Position numbers and translations under genes: made by a program
Notes under the pieces: generated by a model
Database searches by the model: none
What the model saw: the letters and a program-made list of their open reading frames with translations, nothing else
Told to the model about the DNA's origin: nothing
NCBI GenBank assembly: GCA_902476295.1
Contig: CABSDC010000003.1
Coordinates: 1 to 64,000, forward strand
Source: SFTJ01 sp905210415
Lineage (GTDB): Bacteria > Bacteroidota > Bacteroidia > Bacteroidales > Muribaculaceae
DNA length: 64,000 nucleotides
Reading direction: 5' to 3'
In this document: piece after piece, positions 25,309-33,400 of the stretch
Numbering within the stretch: the first letter of the stretch is position 1
Layout of the letters: each line of letters opens with the position of its first letter

Positions 25309-27546
25309 ATGATTAAAAAATTTGCACTCTATCTTGTAGCCTTTAGCACAGCCGCAACTTCGGCAGTATCAGCGAAAGAGGTAGCCGACACCACAGTCAG
25401 CCTCACCCCCATTTCAATCACCGCCATCAAGCACGGCACACACTTGCGCAACCAAGCAATTTCGGCAACGGTCATCGACCGTCGCTCTGCCGAGCGCAAC
25501 CAGATACTCTCGGCAAAAACGGCAAGCGAGATAGCTCCAAACATTATCATCCCCGACTACGGATCGCGCATCACAAGCACCATCTATGTGCGTGGCCTCG
25601 GGTCGCGCATCGACCAACCCGTAGTGGGGCTCAACATCGACAATGTGCCCATCCTCAATAAGAACAACTACGACTTCGATTTATCCGACATCAGCCGCGT
25701 GGAAATGCTGCGCGGACCACAAAGTTCGTTGTTCGGGCGCAACACCATGGGTGGCGTAATCAACATCTACACCCTGTCGCCACTCTCCTATCAGGGCACA
25801 CGCCTATCTGCCGAATATTCGTCGGGCAACACCATGCGCTTCTCGGCAAGCCACTACGCCAAGTTGAAGCCATCGTTAGGCATATCGGCCACTGCCCAAT
25901 ACGGCAGCACCGATGGTTTCTACACCAACGAATACAATGGCAAAAATTGCGATTGGGAGCACAATGGCAGCGGCCGCATCAAGGTGGAATACAACGACGC
26001 AAATGGCATCAGCCTCGAGAATGTGGCCGCAATATCGATAGTGCGTCAAGGCGGCTACCCATATAAGTTTATCGACACCGGCAAGATTAGTTACAACGAT
26101 ACTTGCTTCTACCGCCGCACAGCACTGAGCGACGGCCTTACACTGCGAATTAATCGAAGAAATTTCAGCATTTCGAGCGTTACAAGCCTGCAATATAGCG
26201 ACGACAATATGACGCTCGACCAAGACTTCCTGCCGCTCGATTACTTCACCCTCACTCAAGCCAATCGAGAATATTCATTCACCGAAGATGTGATTATCCG
26301 AGGCAACGACAAGCGAAGCCGCTACAACTGGCTCGCCGGCGCTTTCGCGTTTTATCGCCACACCGAAATGGATGCACCTGTGACATTCAAAAACACCGGA
26401 ATTGCCGATTTAATCGAACAAAAACGCAACAACGCCAACCCTGATTACCCTATCGCTTGGGATACTCGCAGCTTTGTGCTTGGCAGCAAATTCACAATGC
26501 CAAACTACGGATTTGCACTCTATCACCAATCGCAATACACTGCTGGTGATTGGACCTTCACAGCCGGAATACGCGGAGATTTCGAGCACACGGCTCTTGA
26601 TTTCAATAGCTTCTGCAACACCGGTTATAACATCAACCACATCCTCCCCGACGGAAGCACCGAACTATTCCGCCACGACGACGTCACCATCGACGACCAC
26701 GGCAAACTCGACAAATCGTTTTTCCAAATCTTGCCGAAAGTAGCAATCACATATTCGTTGCCACAGATGAGCCAATCAAGCATCTACGCATCGGTGTCGA
26801 AGGGATATAAGGCCGGCGGCTACAACACGCAGATGTTCTCCGACGTGCTACAGCAGCGCATCATCAACAAGATGGGCATCGGCATGGACTACGATGTTGA
26901 CAAGATTGTGGGCTACAAACCCGAAAAGGCTTGGACATACGAACTCGGCAGCCACTTGGAATGGCTAAACGGCGATTTCTCCGCAGATATTTCGCTATTC
27001 TACATCCACTGCACCGACCAGCAACTCACCGTTTTCCCCGACGGCACCACCACCGGGCGAATCATGACTAATGCGGGAAAATCGCGCAGTCTCGGCGGCG
27101 AACTATCGCTTCGCTATCAAATAACCGACCGACTTGGCGCTGCGGCAAACTACGGATTTACCGACGCCCGATTCATTGAATACAACAACGGCAAACTCAA
27201 CATGGCGCACAACGTGTTGCCTTACGCCCCACGCAACACCTTCTACGGCGAAGCACACTACACACTGCCTACCGGCCTCGACTGGCTGCGAAGCATTTCA
27301 TTCAACATCAACGCCAAGGCTATCGGCAAAATATTCTGGGACGAAGCCAACACCCAAACTCAGAACCTCTACGCCCTGCTTGGTGCTCATGTGCAATTCA
27401 ACGGCCGTCACTACTCGCTCAACGTATGGGGCAAAAACCTCACCGACACAAGCTACGGTTCATTCTACTTCGTGTCGATCGGGCACGGATTTGTGCAGCA
27501 AGGCCATCCTCGCCAACTTGGCGCTACGTTCCGCTACTTTTTTTAA
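25309..27546 (+). CDS. TonB-dependent outer membrane receptor
   Basis: 745 residues. A signal peptide (about 1-22) is followed by a short linker and a plug domain with TASEIAPNIIIPDYGSRITS, YVRGLGSRIDQPVVGLNIDN and VEMLRGPQSSLFGRNTMGG, then a beta-barrel ending in a C-terminal Phe (FRYFF). The segment SVSKGYKAGGYNTQMF is common in siderophore- or metal-type receptors of the FecA/FyuA group. There is no CarboxypepD_reg or SusC-type N-terminal extension, so it is not a SusC homologue. Together with the lipoprotein gene 45 nt downstream it probably forms a two-gene uptake operon. The ligand is unknown; iron complexes or a cofactor are plausible. Confidence 0.88.
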   Translation: MIKKFALYLVAFSTAATSAVSAKEVADTTVSLTPISITAIKHGTHLRNQAISATVIDRRSAERNQILSAKTASEIAPNIIIPDYGSRITSTIYVRGLGSRIDQPVVGLNIDNVPILNKNNYDFDLSDISRVEMLRGPQSSLFGRNTMGGVINIYTLSPLSYQGTRLSAEYSSGNTMRFSASHYAKLKPSLGISATAQYGSTDGFYTNEYNGKNCDWEHNGSGRIKVEYNDANGISLENVAAISIVRQGGYPYKFIDTGKISYNDTCFYRRTALSDGLTLRINRRNFSISSVTSLQYSDDNMTLDQDFLPLDYFTLTQANREYSFTEDVIIRGNDKRSRYNWLAGAFAFYRHTEMDAPVTFKNTGIADLIEQKRNNANPDYPIAWDTRSFVLGSKFTMPNYGFALYHQSQYTAGDWTFTAGIRGDFEHTALDFNSFCNTGYNINHILPDGSTELFRHDDVTIDDHGKLDKSFFQILPKVAITYSLPQMSQSSIYASVSKGYKAGGYNTQMFSDVLQQRIINKMGIGMDYDVDKIVGYKPEKAWTYELGSHLEWLNGDFSADISLFYIHCTDQQLTVFPDGTTTGRIMTNAGKSRSLGGELSLRYQITDRLGAAANYGFTDARFIEYNNGKLNMAHNVLPYAPRNTFYGEAHYTLPTGLDWLRSISFNINAKAIGKIFWDEANTQTQNLYALLGAHVQFNGRHYSLNVWGKNLTDTSYGSFYFVSIGHGFVQQGHPRQLGATFRYFF

Positions 27547-27591
27547 TCAACAGATATAACAACAAACAAATAGACAAACATATTAAAAATT

Positions 27592-28437
27592 ATGGTAAAA
27601 AGATTATTATCAGTTTTGGCAGTTGCCGCAATGGCAATCAACCTCTCATCATGCCTCGACACAAACCGACATGAGATGACCCAAACTCTCAGCGACGAAA
27701 TCATCGTAGTAACCAATAACGGCGAAGACTACACAGCCACAAAAGGCAGAATTGCGCTCAAGATCAACGTCAACGAAGCCACAGCTCGCCTCACAATGCC
27801 TATATTGGTTGGCGAAGAAACAAAAATCGCCGAATTTAAAGATTTGAAGGTGAAATACGACTACGCTCGCGGCTACTGCTTCTCAGCAACAAGCGCCCAA
27901 GCCCTCGATGCCAACGATAAGAGCATGGGATTCTCTGTCGACAACCTAGACGGATTCCTTCAAGTGGGCGAAATGATTGATGCCACCCACGACAACATCG
28001 GTGTTAACTACCGCTTGAACGGCAAGATAGTGTTTGCAAGCAAAAACGAGATCTCTCACCCTTACACCACCACTCTCACAAGCATGGGCTCTACTGGATA
28101 TGAATGCAAAGACGCAGTCTACACCTTCCGCATCAACCTCGAGAAGAAGACCGCCGACATCATCATCAACAAAATCCGCTTCGTGGAAGAAAGCCCAATA
28201 TTGTCGGAAATCACAATCCCTGGCGTTCCTTACACCTACACCCCAACAGGCTATCATTTAGAAGCCGACAAGATTGTGCCCACAAGCGATGGCGTGCCTA
28301 TGGAAAAGCGCACAGTTACCAACATCGACATGACCGTAAAGGTGCAAGAAGGCGTCTTCTCAGGAATGTTCAGATGTATGGGCATGTTGTGCACCACCAA
28401 CGGTACACTTGCTAAGAAAATCGAAAATCAACAATAA
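27592..28437 (+). CDS. Lipoprotein of unknown function, partner of TonB receptor
   Basis: 281 residues with a lipoprotein signal (lipobox NLSSC at about 20-21). The remainder is soluble and looks beta-rich; it contains repeated alternating hydrophobic strands and few cysteines. I do not recognise the family. Its position directly downstream of the TonB receptor gene and before a terminator suggests a surface or periplasmic accessory protein for the same ligand, but no ligand-binding motif is visible. Confidence 0.7.
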   Translation: MVKRLLSVLAVAAMAINLSSCLDTNRHEMTQTLSDEIIVVTNNGEDYTATKGRIALKINVNEATARLTMPILVGEETKIAEFKDLKVKYDYARGYCFSATSAQALDANDKSMGFSVDNLDGFLQVGEMIDATHDNIGVNYRLNGKIVFASKNEISHPYTTTLTSMGSTGYECKDAVYTFRINLEKKTADIIINKIRFVEESPILSEITIPGVPYTYTPTGYHLEADKIVPTSDGVPMEKRTVTNIDMTVKVQEGVFSGMFRCMGMLCTTNGTLAKKIENQQ

Positions 28438-28491
28438 ATTCAATATTACAATTAAATCAACTTTAGATTAGGTGATCCTAATATCATAGGG

Positions 28492-28531
28492 GGGCTGTGC
28501 ATTTTTTTACGCACAGCCCTCGTTTTTGTTT
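28492..28531 (+). terminator. Terminator of the TonB receptor operon
   Basis: GGGCTGTGC (28492-28500), a 10-nt loop and GCACAGCCC (28511-28519) form a perfect 9-bp stem followed by a T-rich tail (CGTTTTTGTTTT). It begins 54 nt after the lipoprotein stop codon. The remaining bases to 28712 are AT-rich and hold no gene I can support. Confidence 0.9.
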
Positions 28532-28712
28532 TCAAAAGCGCCACCCCCTCCATCACAAATTGGTCATTTTTAGTGCTTACTCCTGCCACAACTATCAATA
28601 GGAGTTAATATTTTATTAAAATTTTCAAAAAATACGCCTCCCAAAAGGCAAGTTATTTTATATCTGAAAACTTTGAATTAACTTAGCAAAAATTAATATT
28701 AACAAAGAATAA

Positions 28713-29270
28713 ATGGCATCAAGCATTACCCCCAACGAGGAAATCTTAATGGACGAACTGCACGACCCTAAGCGCTGCCACGCAGCGTTTAGCAAAATCA
28801 TCGAGCAGTATTCTCAGGGGTTATACTGGCAAATCCGCCGCATGGTGTACAATCACGACGATGCCAACGACATTCTCCAAAACACATTTCTAAAGGCATG
28901 GAGCAACATCGACAATTTCCGCGGAACAGCGAAATTGTCGACATGGCTTTACAAAATCGCCATCAACGAATCGATAACCTTTATCAACAAAGAGCGCGCC
29001 CGCAACGAAGCCTCTATCGACGACGACTCTTTTCTGCTCAATAATATCGAAAGCGACCAATATTTCGACGGCGACGAAGCACAGATAAAACTGCAACGCG
29101 CCATCAACAGTCTGCCCGAAAAACAGCGTCTGGTGTTCAACATGCGCTACTACGACGAAATGAAATATGAAGATATGTCGGAAATCCTCGGAACCTCTGT
29201 GGGGGCTCTCAAAGCCAGTTACCACCACGCTTTGAAAAAAATCGAGACTTTTTTTGAGGAAAACGATTAA
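28713..29270 (+). CDS. RNA polymerase sigma factor, ECF subfamily
   Basis: 185 residues with only the sigma regions 2 and 4. Region 2 (about 25-95) includes NHDDANDILQNTFLKAW and the STWLYKIAIN segment that contacts promoter DNA. Region 4 (about 127-180) includes LPEKQRLVFNMRYYDEMKYE and the recognition helix TSVGALKASYHHALKKI. The next gene encodes a one-TM protein that is a likely anti-sigma partner, followed by a Spy-like periplasmic protein. This order suggests an envelope-stress regulon. The very large macroglobulin gene downstream is a candidate target (inference). Confidence 0.92.
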   Translation: MASSITPNEEILMDELHDPKRCHAAFSKIIEQYSQGLYWQIRRMVYNHDDANDILQNTFLKAWSNIDNFRGTAKLSTWLYKIAINESITFINKERARNEASIDDDSFLLNNIESDQYFDGDEAQIKLQRAINSLPEKQRLVFNMRYYDEMKYEDMSEILGTSVGALKASYHHALKKIETFFEEND

Positions 29271-29303
29271 ACCTTTTCAATTTCTCATAGTCAAACCAAG
29301 CGA

Positions 29304-29711
29304 ATGAAAGAAGAATTGGACATATTATCTAAATTGGGCAAAGACTCTGGCTTCAAAGTTCCCGAAAACTATTTCGCCGATTTCAACAAGAAGATGATGG
29401 AGTCGCTTCCCGAGCCTGTTCTTACTCCACAAGTCAAGCCATCGTTGTGGGTGCGTGTTCGCCCATACGTATATATGGCAGCGATGTTTGCAGGTATTTG
29501 GTGTATGATGCACGTGTTCAACGACATGAGTGGCGTCAGCAGCACCAAGTCGCAAATTCAAGCCATCGTCAACGGCCTCGACGACGAGAAGAACATTGAC
29601 GACCTTATGCTTCAAGAAAGCCTCAACGAATATGATGTTCTCACCTATGAGGACAGCGTAGACACCGAGAATTCTGGCATACAGCTCATCGGCAGCGACA
29701 ACAACAAATAA
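29304..29711 (+). CDS. Single-pass membrane protein, probable anti-sigma factor
   Basis: 135 residues: an N-terminal cytoplasmic segment of about 50 residues, one TM helix (YVYMAAMFAGIWCMMHVF) and an acidic periplasmic tail. It has no His-Cys-Cys zinc anti-sigma motif, and no known domain is recognisable. It follows the ECF sigma gene after 33 nt. Size, topology and position make it the likely cognate anti-sigma protein. The N terminus (KLGKDSGFKVPENYFADFNKKM) resembles the short segment found at the start of many Bacteroidetes proteins of this kind. Confidence 0.65.
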   Translation: MKEELDILSKLGKDSGFKVPENYFADFNKKMMESLPEPVLTPQVKPSLWVRVRPYVYMAAMFAGIWCMMHVFNDMSGVSSTKSQIQAIVNGLDDEKNIDDLMLQESLNEYDVLTYEDSVDTENSGIQLIGSDNNK

Positions 29712-29778
29712 TATCGTTACCTCCCCCATTAGGAGTAACATTCATTCTTTTTTTTAAGCAAATCACGAAATTGCAACA

Positions 29779-30252
29779 ATGAAGACACCTACACTCATAA
29801 TATTTGCCTTAACACTTGCACTCGCCATGCCAGTATCGGCTCAGCAGCGCAAATCAGGCTCTCGCCCCAACCGCACCGAGTGGCTCAAGGGCGTACGCAC
29901 CTACAAGCACGATATGCTTGTGAAAGAAATGGAGTTGACCAAAGATCAACAAGAGGAATTTATTCCGCTTTACGAGCAAATGGAGGAAGAGGTGTATCAA
30001 GTGAACAAAGAAGCTCGCGACCTCGAAGCCAAAGTGAGCAATTCTAAAGATCCTGTTAGCGACCTTGAATACGCCAAGACCGCTGAGGCCCTTTCAGAAA
30101 CAACGCAAAAGTGCGCACAAATCGAAGATGAGTATTTCAAAAAATTCGCGAAAATACTCACCAGCAAACAATTATTCTTGCTCAAGCGCGCAGAAAACCG
30201 CTTCGCGAAAAGCATGATTTCGCACAGCAAGCAGGCCAAACGAAAACAATAA
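29779..30252 (+). CDS. Small periplasmic Spy/CpxP-like helical protein
   Basis: 157 residues with a signal peptide cleaved around PVSAQ. The mature protein is highly charged and helical; it contains LTKDQQEEFIPLYEQM, which resembles the LTxxQ motif of Spy/CpxP-type periplasmic chaperones and stress sensors. A similar small helical protein often follows sigma/anti-sigma pairs in Bacteroidetes. A role in sensing or buffering misfolded envelope proteins is inference. Confidence 0.65.
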   Translation: MKTPTLIIFALTLALAMPVSAQQRKSGSRPNRTEWLKGVRTYKHDMLVKEMELTKDQQEEFIPLYEQMEEEVYQVNKEARDLEAKVSNSKDPVSDLEYAKTAEALSETTQKCAQIEDEYFKKFAKILTSKQLFLLKRAENRFAKSMISHSKQAKRKQ

Positions 30253-30323
30253 TTCAAAAACATACACTTAAAGATTTATACAGTCTTCAAATTCATCAAA
30301 AAACTAACTTGCTAAAATACTCT

Positions 30324-30386
30324 ATCCCTTAGTATTAACGTCTGATTTGTATTTCACTTGTCATTCTTTAATATTAAGGGATTTTT
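30324..30386 (+). terminator. 15-bp inverted repeat with T5 tail after the sigma module
   Basis: Arms at 30324-30338 and 30368-30382 are complementary at 14 of 15 positions (ATCCCTTAGTATTAA and TTAATATTAAGGGAT) with a 29-nt loop, and five T follow. It could terminate the sigma operon. It could equally be an operator for the macroglobulin gene, which starts 30 nt downstream. Confidence 0.5.
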
Positions 30387-30390
30387 GCAT

Positions 30391-30407
30391 TTGGCACAAC
30401 AATTGCA
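30391..30407 (+). promoter_or_regulatory. Sigma-54-like promoter motif before the macroglobulin gene
   Basis: TTGGCAC, 5 nt, TTGCA: the GG and GC pairs are exactly 10 nt apart, as in -24/-12 promoters. The predicted transcript start (about 30418) would fall 5 nt inside the annotated ORF, which is hard to reconcile with the ATG at 30413. It may be a chance match. Confidence 0.35.
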
Positions 30408-30412
30408 CCGCT

Positions 30413-33400
30413 ATGAAACAGAAACTATTTACAAAAATCTTAGCACTAATATCTTTATTTAGTATGAATATCTTTAATATGAATGCCGGCACTACGCCCG
30501 ACTTCAACTACCCGAAAACCGTGTCGACCAACGCATTGGCCGACCTCAAAAAAGCCGAGAAATCGGGCGACAAGACACAACTCTGCGACGCCCTGATTCG
30601 CCACTCCGTGGCCCAAACGCTTATCTCCAACGACAATGCACAAGAATGCATCAACAAGATAGAGCACTACCGACAAAAAGAAACTGCGGCCGACTACGCC
30701 GCAATCCTCGCCATGCTTGAGGCTGACTTTTACACCGGCTTATCACAAAACACCTACGGCGATCGCAAGGAAAAACACGACACCTATCCTGCCGACCTAA
30801 GCGAATGGAATAGCGACGACTTCAACAAACGCATCACCGAACTCTACGATGAGGCGTTCAGCAAGATCGAGCAGCTACGCACATTTCCTATCACAAAATA
30901 TCAACCGATCATCAAGGCCGATGCCAAATATTTCCCCACTCTGCTCGACTTCGCCTATAGCAAGCGCATAGAAAGCCGCTTGAACGGCGACAACACCAAA
31001 TCGCTTCTTAGCCAATGGGCCGACTTTCACAAGGGCGACGTAGCGCCATCAATCTATCTCGCAATCAAGAATATCGAAAACGCCAACTTAAACGTAGCCG
31101 ATAGCGAAAAGCAATTCCTAAAGCTTTACAAGCAATACTCACAATTTATGGAAAGTGGCATGGCGCTGAACGAAATCGACTATAGCACTTATGGCATTGA
31201 CTCCGATGCTATACACGAAGACACAAGCACCGACCACCAATCGCAAGTCCTTGAATGCTATCGTCTTTTCAAGGACTACGTTGCGCGTTTTCCAAAATCT
31301 CCATTCACCCCTGCCATCAGAGCAAAAATCTACTTTATTGAGCAAAAAAGCGTGAACGTCTTTGCTGAAGAGCATTATGTTAGCCAAAACGATATCAGTC
31401 TGACTGCCAACGTGCAAAACGTAAACGACTACACCATCGGCATATACACCGTGACAAAAAGCAAGAATGGCGACAACATCCCTAACAAACTCGTTAAGAA
31501 ATACACCTATCACGCCGATGGCGACTCTATTTTCTACAAATCACAGATTAAGCACACCATCGACAAGCTTCCTTATGGTGAATATCTGTTTGTGCCATCG
31601 TTTGTAGTCGCAGGCAAGCAGCAACAGCCAAAATACGGGCTTAATGCAACCACAATCACCGACATCTGCTCATTTCTCATCGCCGACAACACCGGCCAAT
31701 ACATCTACGTAATACACCGCGGCACAGGCGCACCACTTGCTGGAGTGAAAGTGAGTTATAAAACCTCCAAGCGCCAAAAGTCATTGCTTGGCACAACCGA
31801 TGCCAACGGCATGATAAAGATGCCATCTTCGCTCGATGGCACTTATGCCAACTTTTTCTTCGAGAAAGGCAACGACACAAAATACACCCAACGATATAAC
31901 ATCCGCTCATACAACAACAGCACCGATAAAGCTCTCTCTGCCGAGATATTTACCGACTTGGCGGTCTATCGCCCTGGTGAAACTATGAAGTATTCCGTGC
32001 TCCTATTTCAGTGCGACGACTTCATCAAATCACCAGCCAAAGGTGAGAAACTCAGCATTGAGTTTGTCGACAGCAACTACAAGACAGTTGCCAAAGACAC
32101 CCTCTCCACCGACGACATGGGCAGAATCAACGGAGAATTCAAGATTCCGACCGACCGTATGAACGGTTCGTTTAGCCTCGTCATCTCTAAGCATGGCCTA
32201 TACCAGCGCAAATACATCAACGTGAGCGAATACAAGACCCCTTCGTTCTTTGTGTCTTTCGACGACGCTCGTCGCAGCTACAACAAGAACGAAGACGTCA
32301 CTCTATGTGGCAAGGCGCAAACCTATGCCGGCATGCCTGTGGCAAACACGCAAGTGGCATTCTCTATCACAAAAAGCCAATGGTTCTATTGGATGAACAT
32401 CGACGACAACTTCCTAAAACAAGACACTGTCACCACCAATGCCAAAGGCGAGTTCACAATCACCCTACCTCGCGACATGTTTGACGAAAACACCAACTCT
32501 CGCGAGCGCTGGATTGCCAATATCTATAGCGTGGAAGCCAGCTGCACCAACAACACTGGTGAAACGCAATCATGCAACCACAATTTCTTTATCGGTTCAC
32601 ACCGCAAGATTTCAATTGGCAGCGAAACGACATTTATCAACAACCGTCCAATCACGCTCCCAGTGTCGATAGAGAGTTCCGACCCCGACGACAAGAATTT
32701 CACATGCAACTACACTGTGACCACAACCGATAGCACAGTCGTGGCAAAGGGCACCTTCCGCTCCGATGCTCCGAAAATCGACCTTACGGCTCTGCCTTCT
32801 GGCCAATACATCATCACCGTGGCAGACGCAAGCGGTTTGGCCAAAGAAGACTCATCCATCATCATATTATATAAGGAAAGCGACAAACAGTGCCCTGTGG
32901 AGAGCGTGCTTTGGGTTCCGACCTGCGGACGCAAAACTGGCGACGACAACGTTGCGCGCATCACCGTGGGCACCACCGAACCAGATACCCACATCTTCTG
33001 CCTCACCGAGAGCAACAAGTCGGTGACAAAACAATGGATACAACTCAGCAAAGGCCTACACACAGTGAATCTGCCTATGCCTACTGGCGAAAACGAGGAG
33101 ATGAAGGTGAGATTCATCGTTGTCCGCGATGGCAAGCAGTACAAAGAAGGGTTTTCTGTGATATCACCGAAGCGCTCCGTTAAAGCCCAAGTAGAGACCG
33201 TCACCTTCCGCGACAAACTCACTCCTGGGGCAAAAGAGAAATGGACTTTCCGCCTTATCGACAACCACGGCACACCACTAAAAGGCGCTGCCCTGCTTGC
33301 CATGACCGACAAAGCCATCAATAGCATCAGCAGCAACATCTGGTGCAACTACAAGCCACATTTCTATAGCCACAGCCTAATTCAAAGCTTAGAATTAGAG

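Noticed and set aside
28438..28712. Small gene between the lipoprotein and the ECF sigma factor
   Set aside because: Apart from the terminator the stretch is AT-rich and has no frame with a plausible start and composition.
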